A stretch of DNA of 64,000 nucleotides, taken from Oscillospiraceae bacterium. GTDB lineage: Bacteria; Bacillota; Clostridia; Oscillospirales; Ruminococcaceae. The stretch lies in NCBI GenBank assembly GCA_017541275.1, contig JAFXZM010000039.1, positions 1 to 64,000 on the forward strand. The letters run 5' to 3'. Under the pieces are notes generated by a model. The model did no database searches. It was not told the DNA's origin and saw only the letters and a list, made by a program, of their open reading frames with translations. Shown here one piece after another: positions 55,494-64,000 of the stretch. A program made the position numbers and the translations under genes. Each line of letters begins with the position of its first letter. Position 1 is the stretch's first letter.

Positions 55494-58064
55494 ATGCAGC
55501 AGCGAACGGTCGGCATCATGGCGCATGTAGATGCCGGAAAAACAACACTTGCAGAGGCGATTCTGTTCCGCACGGGCGAGATTCGCAAACAGGGCAGAGT
55601 CGATCACGGCGATTCATGGCTCGATACCAACGACATCGAGCGCAGCCGCGGCATCACGATTTTCAGCGCGCAGGCGCAGTTCACACTTGGTGAAACAGTA
55701 TTTACGCTGCTGGATACCCCCGGTCATACGGATTTCGCCGCCGAGACCGAGCGCGTCATGCAGGTGCTCGACTGCGCGGTGCTTGTTATCAGCGGTACCG
55801 ACGGCGTGCAAAGCCACACCCGCACGCTCTGGTCATTGCTGGAGCGGTATCATGTGCCGGTGATTCTCTTTGTAAATAAAATGGATCTCTCCGACCGCAC
55901 AGAGACCGCACTGATACAGGAATTGCAGGGACGTCTTTCGCCGGGCTGCGTGCAGTTCGATACGGATTATGATACGCTGTGCGAGCAGGCTGCGGCATGC
56001 AGCGAAACGCTGATGACCGCCTATTTCGATGACGGAACGCTCACGGCAGAGGCGCTGCGGGCGGCCGTGCGGGAGCGCGTGATTTTTCCGGTCTGCTTCG
56101 GTTCAGCGCGCACGCTGAAGGGCATGGACGGTTTTCTGCGCATTTTGCAGGAATATGTGCCGGAGACAGTTCCACTGCCGGATTTCGGCGCACAGGTGTT
56201 CAAAATTTCAACAGATACAAAGGGCGGCAGACTGACCTTTCTGAAGCTCCGCGGCGGCACCCTGAAAAACCGCGCTGAGCTGACCTATACCGGCAGCGAT
56301 CATCTGCCGCACACCGAAAAGATCACAGGCATCCGGTTTTATTCCGGTGCAAAATATACCCCCGCCGATGAAGCGGAAGCAGGCGCAGTCTGTGCCGTGA
56401 CGGGGCTTTCTGCCGCATATGCGGGCATGGGGCTGGGCGTGTGTCAGGACAGTGCATCAGCCTGCCTGACGCCGGTCATGCGCTATCAGGTGCATCTGCC
56501 GGAGGGCCTTGCGCCGCAGGAGGCACTTGCCGCATTCCGCATGCTCGAAGCGGAGGACCCGCAGCTCCGTGTAAGCTGGGATGCCCAAACCCGCACGATC
56601 TTCGTGCAGCTTATGGGCACGGTGCAGCTTGAGGTGCTGACGAAGCTGATGAGCGACCGCTTCGGCTATGCAGTGACCTTCGGCAGCGGCGCTGTGACAT
56701 ACCGCGAAACAATCGCGGAGGCCGTTGAGGGCATCGGGCATTATGAGCCGCTGCGGCATTATGCAGAGGTGCATTTGCTCATGGAGCCGCTGCCCGCGGG
56801 AAGCGGCCTGCAATACGCAGCGCGCTGTCCGGAGGACGACCTTGACCGGAACTGGCAGCGTCTCATTCTGACGCATTTGCAGGAAAAGACGCATGTCGGC
56901 GCACTGACAGGCTCTCCGATCACGGACATGAAGCTGACACTGGTGAGCGGACGGGCGCACCTGAAGCATACCGAGGGCGGCGATTTCCGGCAGGCGACCT
57001 ACCGTGCCGTGCGGCAGGGGCTTCGGTCTGCGGAGCCGGTGCTGCTCGAACCGTATTATGAATTCACGCTGGAGATTCCGTCGGCCTGTGTCGGGCGTGC
57101 GATGACTGATTTGCAGCAGCGCAGCACTGAATTTTCCCCGCCGGAGCTGCTTGGGGAGACTGCCGTTCTGACGGGCAGCGGCCCTGTTTCCGAGCTGAAC
57201 GGCTATGCGCAGGAGGTGCTCAGTTATACAAAGGGACACGGCAGTCTGACTGTGCAGGTGTCTGGCTACCGCCCCTGCCACAATACGGAGGAGGTCGTGC
57301 AGCGCATCGGATACGATGCGGATGCAGACCTTGAAAACAGCGCAGATTCCGTATTCTGCGCACACGGCGCAGGATTTCTCGTGAACTGGGCGGAGGTGCC
57401 GATGCATATGCACCTGCCGGCGATGCTCCCGCACCGGTTTGATTTTGCGGAGGAACAGCAGCCCGCCGCGCCGCGCCCGAGACAGAGCGCACAGCCCGCC
57501 GGCGAGGACGAGCTTATGGCAATCTTCGAGCGCACCTACGGCAAAATCAACCGGGAGCCGCAGAAGGCAATGCGCCGCGACCGCCGTGAGGAGGCGCAGA
57601 AGGAAACCAAGGTAAAAGTCGCTCCGCCGCCGGAAAAGGAATATCTGCTGGTGGACGGGTACAATATCATATTTGCATGGGAAGAGCTGAAGCGTCTTGC
57701 CGCTGACGACCTCTCCCATGCCCGCGACCGGCTGCTGGAGATTTTGCAGAATTATCAGGGCTATAAGAAATGCGAGGTCATACTGGTATTTGACGCATAC
57801 AAGCTGAAGGGGCACGGCCGTGAGATTGAGCAGCAGGGGAATATCAGCGTGGTGTATACGAAGGAAGCCGAGACAGCCGATTCGTATATTGAGCGGGTCT
57901 CGAAGCAGCTCCTGAAAAACAACCGCGTCCGGGTTGCAACGTCAGACGGACTGGAGCAGCTTATTATACTGGGCAACGGCGCGATGCGCATTTCCGCGCG
58001 GGAATTCCTTGCGGAGATTCGCGCAGCAGAGGCAGAGATCCGCGAAATCATCGGCGAATCATGA
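55494..58064 (+). CDS. TetM/EF-G-like ribosomal GTPase fused to a YacP/Rae1-like NYN nuclease domain
   Basis: 856 residues. The first 640 form a ribosome-protection-type GTPase: VGIMAHVDAGKTTLAEAIL (P loop), RGITIFSAQ, DTPGHTDF, VNKMDL, then EF-G-like domains II-V with TKGHGSLTVQVSGYRPC in domain IV. After a Pro/Gln/Arg-rich linker (about 640-712) comes an NYN domain: YLLVDGYNIIFAWEEL (Asp721), VILVFDAYKLKGHG (Asp767), KEAETADSYIE and ATSDGLEQLIILG. This matches YacP/Rae1, a ribosome A-site endonuclease in B. subtilis. ATG 55494 has GGGGGTG about 8 bases upstream. It should not be called a tetracycline-resistance gene from sequence alone. Confidence 0.88.
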   Translation: MQQRTVGIMAHVDAGKTTLAEAILFRTGEIRKQGRVDHGDSWLDTNDIERSRGITIFSAQAQFTLGETVFTLLDTPGHTDFAAETERVMQVLDCAVLVISGTDGVQSHTRTLWSLLERYHVPVILFVNKMDLSDRTETALIQELQGRLSPGCVQFDTDYDTLCEQAAACSETLMTAYFDDGTLTAEALRAAVRERVIFPVCFGSARTLKGMDGFLRILQEYVPETVPLPDFGAQVFKISTDTKGGRLTFLKLRGGTLKNRAELTYTGSDHLPHTEKITGIRFYSGAKYTPADEAEAGAVCAVTGLSAAYAGMGLGVCQDSASACLTPVMRYQVHLPEGLAPQEALAAFRMLEAEDPQLRVSWDAQTRTIFVQLMGTVQLEVLTKLMSDRFGYAVTFGSGAVTYRETIAEAVEGIGHYEPLRHYAEVHLLMEPLPAGSGLQYAARCPEDDLDRNWQRLILTHLQEKTHVGALTGSPITDMKLTLVSGRAHLKHTEGGDFRQATYRAVRQGLRSAEPVLLEPYYEFTLEIPSACVGRAMTDLQQRSTEFSPPELLGETAVLTGSGPVSELNGYAQEVLSYTKGHGSLTVQVSGYRPCHNTEEVVQRIGYDADADLENSADSVFCAHGAGFLVNWAEVPMHMHLPAMLPHRFDFAEEQQPAAPRPRQSAQPAGEDELMAIFERTYGKINREPQKAMRRDRREEAQKETKVKVAPPPEKEYLLVDGYNIIFAWEELKRLAADDLSHARDRLLEILQNYQGYKKCEVILVFDAYKLKGHGREIEQQGNISVVYTKEAETADSYIERVSKQLLKNNRVRVATSDGLEQLIILGNGAMRISAREFLAEIRAAEAEIREIIGES

Positions 58065-58123
58065 ATAAGCGCGTTTCGATTTTTGCACAGCGATCCTATA
58101 ATCACACGAAAGAAGGTGCCGGA

Positions 58124-58594
58124 ATGGAGGAGCAGGAGCAGCTCAGGCGCGTGCTGTATCACGCAGAGCATGCGGAGTGCCTGACCTATTTTTCGATCGA
58201 GGGAAAATTCGACCCCGATCAGATCACGGCCTATCTGCGGATTGCGCCGGAGCAGGTGCGCCGCATCGGCGACAGGCGCCCGAACGGTGAACCGGCCAAA
58301 ACCGCGCTCTGGCGCTTTGGAAGTGTCTCAGGCCGCAGCACCGATATTGACGGGCAGATGAAGGAGACGATCCGGAATCTGCTGCCGAAGGAGGGGCTTC
58401 TCCGGCAGATCAAGCTGCAATACAACGCCTCGCTGGTGCTGACCGTCGTGCCGATCGTGCGCTATGACGAGCCTGTTCCGTCGCTGGCGCCTTCACTTGC
58501 GGTGATGCGGTTCTGTCTGGAGACCGGAACAGAGCTGTCGATCGACCTCTATGTGAGCTGTCCGGACGATCTGACTGCCGACACATGCGGCTGA
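58124..58594 (+). CDS. DUF4279 family protein
   Basis: 156 residues from the preferred ATG (AGAAGGTG 5 bases upstream; an in-frame ATG at 58061 overlaps the previous stop but lacks a ribosome site). The segment CLTYFSIEGKFDPDQITAYL and RIGDRRPNGEPAKTALWRF fit DUF4279, whose members often accompany immunity or phage-related loci but have no proven role. Predicted cytoplasmic. It follows the GTPase-NYN gene closely and is probably co-transcribed. Confidence 0.75.
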   Translation: MEEQEQLRRVLYHAEHAECLTYFSIEGKFDPDQITAYLRIAPEQVRRIGDRRPNGEPAKTALWRFGSVSGRSTDIDGQMKETIRNLLPKEGLLRQIKLQYNASLVLTVVPIVRYDEPVPSLAPSLAVMRFCLETGTELSIDLYVSCPDDLTADTCG

Positions 58595-58628
58595 GAAGCG
58601 AAAATGAAAAAAATGTCTTTTTTTTCAG

Positions 58629-58656
58629 AAAACCCCTTGCAATCTGCGGGGGTTTT
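58629..58656 (+). terminator. Short terminator-like hairpin overlapping the next promoter
   Basis: AAAACCCC (58629-58636) pairs with GGGGTTTT (58649-58656). The -35 of the following promoter lies in its loop. Confidence 0.6.
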
Positions 58657-58666
58657 ATGTTATAAT
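58637..58666 (+). promoter_or_regulatory. Promoter of the second carB
   Basis: TTGCAA (58637-58642), 18-base spacer, TATAAT (58661-58666), 28 bases before the start codon. Confidence 0.7.
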
Positions 58667-58693
58667 GTGTAGTTGAAGTGAGGTGTTCGCATT

Positions 58694-61600
58694 ATGCCAA
58701 AAAGAAACGATATCAACAAAGTTATGATTATCGGCTCAGGCCCGATCATCATCGGACAAGCATGCGAGTTTGACTATTCCGGCACACAGGCTTGCAAAGC
58801 ACTGCGCAAGCTCGGATATCAGATCGTGCTCGTCAACTCCAACCCCGCAACGATCATGACAGACCCGGATGTGGCCGATGTGACGTACATCGAGCCGCTG
58901 AACTGCGCCCGTCTGACCGAGATTATCAAAAAGGAGCGTCCGGATGCGCTGCTGCCGAATCTCGGCGGACAGTCCGGCCTGAATCTTTGCTCCGAGCTTG
59001 ATAAGGCCGGCGTGCTGAAGGAGTACGGCGTCAAGGTCATCGGCGTTCAGGTCGATGCGATCGAGCGCGGCGAGGACAGAATCGAGTTCAAGGAGACCAT
59101 GGAGTCGATCGGTGTCGAAATGGCACGCAGCGAGGTCGCCTATTCGGTCGATGAGGCCGTGAAAATCGCAGATCAGCTCGGTTATCCGGTCGTTCTGCGT
59201 CCGGCTTACACCATGGGCGGTGCCGGCGGCGGCATGGTCTACAATGTCGAGGAGCTCAAGGTCGTCTGTGCAAGAGGCCTTCAGGCATCGCTCGTCGGAC
59301 AGGTGCTCGTTGAGGAGTGCGTGACCGGCTGGGAGGAGCTGGAGCTTGAGGTCGTCCGCGACGCCAAGGGCAACATGATTACCGTCTGCTTCATCGAGAA
59401 TATCGACCCGATGGGCGTTCATACCGGCGATTCGTTCTGCTCTGCCCCGATGCTGACAATCTCCGAGGATGTGCAGAAGCGTCTTCAGGAGCAGGCCTAC
59501 CGCATTGTCGATAAGGTGCAGGTCATCGGCGGCTGCAACTGTCAGTTTGCGCATGACCCGGTCTCTGACAGAATCATCGTCATTGAGATCAACCCGCGCA
59601 CGTCCCGTTCCTCTGCACTGGCCTCCAAGGCGACCGGCTTCCCGATCGCGCTGGTCTCTGCAATGCTCGCAACGGGCATGACGCTCGACGAAATGGAGTG
59701 CGGCAAGTACGGCACACTGGATCAATACGTTCCGTCCGGCGACTATGTCGTCATCAAGTTTGCGCGCTGGGCATTTGAAAAGTTCAAGGGCGCAGAGGAT
59801 AAGCTCGGCACGCAGATGCGCGCCGTCGGCGAGGTCATGAGCATCGGCAAGACCTACAAGGAGGCCTTCCAGAAGGCAATCCGTTCGCTCGAAACCGGCA
59901 GATACGGCCTCGGCTTTGCAAAGGACTTCAACAGCAAGAGCAAGGAAGAACTGCTCTCCATGCTGGTTTATCCGACCAGCAACCGGCAGTTTATCATGTA
60001 TGAGGCGCTGCGCAAGGGCGCGACCGTCGATGAGCTTTACAACCTGACCCGCATCAAGAAGTGGTTTATCGAGCAGATGCTCGAGCTTGTCGAGGAGGAA
60101 AACACCCTGCTGGAAAACAAGGGCAGGGTTCCGGCAGACGGCGTTCTGCGTCAGGCAAAGCTCGACGGCTTCTCCGACCGCTACCTCAGCAAGATCCTTG
60201 AGGTTCCGGAGCAGGATATCCGTGAGGCACGCTATGCAGCAGGCATCCGCGAGGGCTGGGAGGGCGTTCATGTCTCCGGCACCGCAGACAGCGCCTACTA
60301 CTATTCCTCCTATCACATCGAAAAGGACGAAAGCCCCTGCAACGATGACCGCCCGAAGATCATGATTCTCGGCGGCGGCCCGAACAGAATCGGTCAGGGC
60401 ATCGAATTTGATTACTGCTGTGTGCATGCCGCACTGGCACTGAAAGATCTCGGCTTCGAGACGATCATCGTCAACTGCAACCCGGAGACCGTTTCGACCG
60501 ACTATGATACCTCCGACAAGCTCTACTTTGAGCCGCTGACGCTCGAAGATGTCCTTCAGATCTACGAGAAGGAGAAGCCTGTCGGCGTCATCGCACAGTT
60601 CGGCGGCCAGACACCGCTGAATCTCGCGGCTGACCTGAAGAAGAACGGCGTCCGCATTCTCGGCACCTCACCGGAAACGATCGACCTTGCAGAGGACAGA
60701 GATCATTTCCGTGCAATGATGGACAAGCTCGGCATCCCGATGCCGGAATCCGGCATGGCCGTCACCGTCGATGACGCGCTCGAAATCGCGAACCGCATCG
60801 GCTATCCGGTCATGGTTCGTCCGTCCTACGTGCTCGGCGGCCGCGGCATGGAGATCGTGCATGACGACAAGATGATGCGCGTATATATGGAAGCAGCAGT
60901 CGGCGTCACGCCCGACCGCCCGATTCTGATCGACCGCTTCCTGCACCACGCAACCGAGTGTGAGGCGGATGCAATTTCCGACGGCACACACTGCTTCGTT
61001 CCGGCCGTTATGGAGCATATCGAGCTCGCGGGCATCCACTCCGGCGACTCCGCATGCGTCCTGCCGTCACTGAACCTCAGCGAGAAGCATGTGCAGACGA
61101 TTAAGGAGTACACCAAGAAGATCGCCGTAGAAATGGGCGTTTCCGGCCTGATGAACATGCAGTATGCGATTGAGGACGACACCGTGTACGTGCTCGAAGC
61201 AAATCCGCGTGCATCGAGAACCGTTCCGCTGGTCTCCAAGGTCTGCGCGATCAACATGGTCCGCATCGCGACCCAGATCATGACCTCGGAGCTGACCGGC
61301 AATCCGTCCCCGGTGCCGTCGCTGCATGACCGGAAGATTCCGCATCACGGCGTCAAGGAGGCTGTGTTCCCGTTCAATATGTTCCAGGAGGTTGACCCGG
61401 TGCTTGGGCCGGAAATGCGCTCGACCGGTGAAGTTCTCGGCATTTCCCCGAACTTCGGTGAGGCATATTTCAAGGCGCAGGAGGCGACACAGACCAAGCT
61501 GCCGACCGGCGGCACCGTGTTGCTCTCCGTCTGCGATATGGATAAGCCGGAGCTGCTGCCGATCGCAGAGAAATTCCATGCGCTTGGCTTTAAGATTCTT

Positions 61601-61921
61601 GCAACCGGCAGGACCTATGAGATGATCTCGAAGGCGGGCATCCCGGCGGAGCGTATCAACAAGCTCTATGAGGGCAGACCGAATATCACCGACGCGATGA
61701 CGAACGGCAAGATCGACCTCATCGTCAATACCCCGGCAGGCGCAGACAGCCTGCACGATGACAGCTATATCCGCAAGGCTGCGATCAAGTACCGCATTCC
61801 GTATATCACGACTATGGCGGCTGCTTTCGCAACAGCGGAGGGCATCAAGGCTGTGAAGGAGCAGGGCGGCGCACTGAGCGTGAAGTCCCTTCAGGAATTC
61901 CACAGCGAAATCACAGACTAA
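58694..61921 (+). CDS. carB: Carbamoyl-phosphate synthase large subunit, second copy
   Basis: 1075 residues, normal CarB length. First ATP-grasp half begins IGSGPIIIGQACEFDYSGTQ, second GGGPNRIGQGIEFDYCCVH; the MGS-like allosteric end has SVCDMDKPELLPIAEKF and VNTPAGADSLHDD. All expected motifs are intact. It lacks a neighbouring carA, unlike the CarB-DapF fusion at 30923-34984, and the two differ substantially in their regulatory domains. It may share CarA or serve a distinct pool for arginine or pyrimidines. GAGGTG lies 8 bases before the ATG. Confidence 0.95.
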   Translation: MPKRNDINKVMIIGSGPIIIGQACEFDYSGTQACKALRKLGYQIVLVNSNPATIMTDPDVADVTYIEPLNCARLTEIIKKERPDALLPNLGGQSGLNLCSELDKAGVLKEYGVKVIGVQVDAIERGEDRIEFKETMESIGVEMARSEVAYSVDEAVKIADQLGYPVVLRPAYTMGGAGGGMVYNVEELKVVCARGLQASLVGQVLVEECVTGWEELELEVVRDAKGNMITVCFIENIDPMGVHTGDSFCSAPMLTISEDVQKRLQEQAYRIVDKVQVIGGCNCQFAHDPVSDRIIVIEINPRTSRSSALASKATGFPIALVSAMLATGMTLDEMECGKYGTLDQYVPSGDYVVIKFARWAFEKFKGAEDKLGTQMRAVGEVMSIGKTYKEAFQKAIRSLETGRYGLGFAKDFNSKSKEELLSMLVYPTSNRQFIMYEALRKGATVDELYNLTRIKKWFIEQMLELVEEENTLLENKGRVPADGVLRQAKLDGFSDRYLSKILEVPEQDIREARYAAGIREGWEGVHVSGTADSAYYYSSYHIEKDESPCNDDRPKIMILGGGPNRIGQGIEFDYCCVHAALALKDLGFETIIVNCNPETVSTDYDTSDKLYFEPLTLEDVLQIYEKEKPVGVIAQFGGQTPLNLAADLKKNGVRILGTSPETIDLAEDRDHFRAMMDKLGIPMPESGMAVTVDDALEIANRIGYPVMVRPSYVLGGRGMEIVHDDKMMRVYMEAAVGVTPDRPILIDRFLHHATECEADAISDGTHCFVPAVMEHIELAGIHSGDSACVLPSLNLSEKHVQTIKEYTKKIAVEMGVSGLMNMQYAIEDDTVYVLEANPRASRTVPLVSKVCAINMVRIATQIMTSELTGNPSPVPSLHDRKIPHHGVKEAVFPFNMFQEVDPVLGPEMRSTGEVLGISPNFGEAYFKAQEATQTKLPTGGTVLLSVCDMDKPELLPIAEKFHALGFKILATGRTYEMISKAGIPAERINKLYEGRPNITDAMTNGKIDLIVNTPAGADSLHDDSYIRKAAIKYRIPYITTMAAAFATAEGIKAVKEQGGALSVKSLQEFHSEITD

Positions 61922-61938
61922 CCGCACAATAACAGGCA

Positions 61939-61972
61939 GGGAGCAGCGCAATGAACCACTGCTCCCTCTCTG
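61939..61972 (+). terminator. Weak hairpin between carB and greA
   Basis: GGGAGCAG (61939-61946) pairs with CTGCTCCC (61959-61966), then TCTCTGG; no real T-tract, so partial read-through is likely. Confidence 0.45.
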
Positions 61973-61995
61973 GATTTATAATGGAGGTACCTCAA

Positions 61996-62508
61996 ATGGA
62001 AGAATACAGAGAAAAAATGTCACAGCAGCACTATGATGCGGAAGTGCAGAGACTGAATTATCTCAAGAGCACCCGCCGTGCTGAGGTCATCGAGGCGCTG
62101 GCAGAGGCAAGAAGCCACGGCGACCTTTCCGAAAACGCTGAGTACGACGAAGCGCGAAATGTGCAGGCACAGCTTGAAGACGAGATTCAGCGTCTGGAGT
62201 ATACGCTGGAGCACGCTGAGATCATCCAGACGATTTCGTCTGATACGATCAGCACCGGCTGCGGCGTGATTCTTTCCCGTGCGGAGTTCAACGGCCAGCC
62301 GCAGAAGATCGAAACGCTTCAGATTGTCGGCCGCTCTGAGGCGGACTATGAAAACCACAAAATCTCGGACGATTCCCCGATCGGCAAGGCCGCACTCGGC
62401 AAAAAGGTCGGCGATACGTTCATCGTTGAGGCACCGGTCGGCATCATGACATTTACAGTGCTGGAAATCTCCGGCACCGGTACGTTTGAGAACCATCCGG
62501 AGGGCTGA
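61996..62508 (+). CDS. greA: Transcription elongation factor GreA
   Basis: 170 residues. N-terminal coiled coil with EARSHGDLSENAEYDEARNVQ, whose acidic tip (Asp-Leu-Ser-Glu-Asn) enters the RNA polymerase channel, and a C-terminal FKBP-like domain (SDDSPIGKAALGKKVGDTF). GreA stimulates cleavage of backtracked transcripts. ATG 61996 has GGAGGT 8 bases upstream; an upstream in-frame ATG at 61951 lies in the hairpin before it. lysS follows by 1 base. Confidence 0.95.
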   Translation: MEEYREKMSQQHYDAEVQRLNYLKSTRRAEVIEALAEARSHGDLSENAEYDEARNVQAQLEDEIQRLEYTLEHAEIIQTISSDTISTGCGVILSRAEFNGQPQKIETLQIVGRSEADYENHKISDDSPIGKAALGKKVGDTFIVEAPVGIMTFTVLEISGTGTFENHPEG

Positions 62509-62509
62509 T

Positions 62510-64000
62510 ATGAGCGAGCAGAATCTCAATGCACAGAACGAGCAGGCAGCACAGCCGGAGGAGGACCTTGACGCGCTGCGGCAGGTACGCCTTGACAAGC
62601 TGACGGAAATGCAGGAAAACGGGAATGACCCGTTTGTCATCACGAAATTCGATGTGACCGCGAGCACGGCAGAGTGCCGTGAGATGTATGCAGCCGCAGA
62701 GGCGGAGCTGCCCGCAGACCTCGACGATGAGGCGAAAAAAGCCGCATACGACGGGATCAATGAGAAGTTCACCGTCACGGTCGCAGGCCGCGTCATGAGC
62801 TGGCGGAAAATGGGCAAGGCAAACTTCCTTGATGTCTGCGACAGAAGCGGCAGAATTCAGGTCTATGTCCGTATGAACGATATCGGCGAGGAGGCCTTTG
62901 CCGCATTCAAAAAGTGGGATATCGGTGATATCATCGGCGTGACCGGCAAGCTGTTCCGCACGAGAACCGGCGAGCTTTCCGTTCATGCGTCACAGGTGAC
63001 ACTGCTCTCGAAGTCGCTGAAGCCGCTGCCGGAGAAGTTCCACGGTCTGACCGACCGCGATGCGCGCTACCGTCAGCGCTATATCGACCTCATCATGAAT
63101 GAGGAGTCCCGCACGACCTTTATCAAGCGCAGCCAGATCATTGCAGCAATCCGTTCGTGGCTGAATGCGCAGGGCTTCCTTGAGGTCGAGACCCCGATGC
63201 TGGTTGCGAATGCCGGCGGTGCAGCCGCAAGACCGTTCGAGACCCACTACAATGCACTTGATGAGGATGTCAAGCTGCGTATTTCGCTGGAGCTGTATCT
63301 GAAGCGTCTGATTGTCGGCGGACTGGAAAAGGTCTACGAAATCGGCCGCGTGTTCCGCAATGAGGGCGTCGATACGAAGCATAATCCTGAATTCACGCTC
63401 ATGGAGCTTTATCAGGCATATACCGACTACTACGGCATGATGGATCTGACGGAAAACATGTTCCGTCACATCGCGCAGACCGTCTGCGGCACGACCTGTA
63501 TCCCGTTCGGCAAGGACGAGAACGGCGAGGATATCATGATCGACCTCGGAAAGCCGTTTGCGCGCATCACAATGATCGACGCCGTGAAGCAGTATACGGG
63601 CGTGGACTTCGATCAGATTCCGGACACCGCAGCCGCGAAGAAGATTGCGGACGAAAAGGGTGTCCATTATGAGGACCGTCACGAAAAGGGCGATATCCTC
63701 AACCTGTTCTTCGACGAATTTGTCGAGGAAAAGCTCGTGCAGCCGACCTTTATCATGGATCACCCGGTTGAGATTTCGCCGCTGACGAAGCGCAAGCCGG
63801 ATAAGCCGGATTATGTTGAACGGTTTGAGCTGTATATCACCGCGCGTGAGATGTGCAATGCATATTCCGAGCTCAACGACCCGATTGACCAGCGCAAGCG
63901 TTTTGAGGCGCAGGAGGCACTGATCGCAAAGGGCGATGAGGAAGCCAACCACATCGACGAGGACTTCATGAATGCACTGGAAATCGGCATGCCGCCGACG
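62510..64000 (+). CDS. lysS: Lysyl-tRNA synthetase class II, 3' end cut by window
   Basis: 497 codons are present. An acidic N-terminal extension is followed by the OB-fold anticodon domain (VAGRVMSWRKMGKANFLDVCD) and the class II catalytic core with motif 1 (FLEVETPMLV), motif 2 (RVFRNEGVDTKHNPEFT) and DHPVEISPLTK. It charges tRNA-Lys. The ATG at 62510 has GGAGGG 6 bases upstream, within the end of greA. The greA-lysS pair is common in Firmicutes. Motif 3 lies beyond the window. Confidence 0.95.
   Translation, partial: MSEQNLNAQNEQAAQPEEDLDALRQVRLDKLTEMQENGNDPFVITKFDVTASTAECREMYAAAEAELPADLDDEAKKAAYDGINEKFTVTVAGRVMSWRKMGKANFLDVCDRSGRIQVYVRMNDIGEEAFAAFKKWDIGDIIGVTGKLFRTRTGELSVHASQVTLLSKSLKPLPEKFHGLTDRDARYRQRYIDLIMNEESRTTFIKRSQIIAAIRSWLNAQGFLEVETPMLVANAGGAAARPFETHYNALDEDVKLRISLELYLKRLIVGGLEKVYEIGRVFRNEGVDTKHNPEFTLMELYQAYTDYYGMMDLTENMFRHIAQTVCGTTCIPFGKDENGEDIMIDLGKPFARITMIDAVKQYTGVDFDQIPDTAAAKKIADEKGVHYEDRHEKGDILNLFFDEFVEEKLVQPTFIMDHPVEISPLTKRKPDKPDYVERFELYITAREMCNAYSELNDPIDQRKRFEAQEALIAKGDEEANHIDEDFMNALEIGMPPT

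Noticed and set aside
55494..58064. Tetracycline-resistance gene tet(M)-type
   Set aside because: The GTPase core is related, but the C-terminal NYN fusion and divergence argue for a housekeeping or stress factor; resistance cannot be claimed.

Overview
The window looks like a chromosomal segment of a Gram-positive anaerobic gut or rumen bacterium of the Ruminococcus type (Oscillospiraceae, Clostridia). This is inferred from dockerin-bearing plant cell-wall enzymes, a type III glutamine synthetase beside an ANTAR-domain RNA-binding regulator, DapL-type lysine synthesis, SpoVS/YmdB, strong GGAGG ribosome sites and consensus sigma-A promoters. No rRNA, tRNA, CRISPR array, prophage or transposase gene was seen.

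Layout. 1-441 is the start of pyrH (minus strand). 442-1553 is non-coding, with a 134-bp tandem repeat and a long mraZ leader. 1554-15615 is a division/cell-wall (dcw) cluster on the plus strand: mraZ, rsmH, ftsL-like, spoVD/pbp2B-like, murE, mraY, ftsW, murG, murA, divIB, ftsZ. It lacks murB, murC, murD, murF and ftsA. A DivIVA-like coiled-coil protein, an orphan Fe-S hydro-lyase beta subunit and a SigH-like sigma factor follow. 19067-23433 holds small zinc-ribbon and DUF1858 proteins, a DUF4317 protein, a Xer-type recombinase, ymdB and spoVS. 23780-28188 (minus) holds a rhomboid protease and a 1174-residue coiled-coil protein of unknown function.

28438-48321 (minus) is a remarkable nitrogen block. 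In transcription order it encodes a five-gene split glutamate synthase, CTP synthase, PurF, GS-I, an ANTAR regulator, GS-III, CarA, an in-frame CarB-DapF fusion, DapL and LysA. It thus links glutamine and glutamate synthesis to three glutamine-consuming amidotransferases and to the last steps of meso-DAP/lysine synthesis. The leaders of the GS-III gene and of the glutamate synthase operon each carry a hairpin with an AxxGxx hexaloop that competes with a terminator-like hairpin. This suggests ANTAR-controlled antitermination of both transcripts.

48752-53794 holds two convergent secreted dockerin enzymes for pectin: a GH53 galactanase and a PL1-type pectate lyase with ricin-like domains. 54022-54963 is a barnase-like lipoprotein followed by barstar. 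55494-58064 encodes a TetM/EF-G-like GTPase fused to a YacP/Rae1-like NYN nuclease domain. A DUF4279 protein, a second CarB, greA and the start of lysS close the window.

Intergenic DNA carries at least three repeat families: a MITE-like element with terminal inverted repeats (three copies), a module that includes a TTGCAC-N17-TATAAT promoter (several copies, some decayed), and a GCCGGC-AGT-GCCGGC palindrome. Gene names rest on recognised motifs and order. No database search was run.
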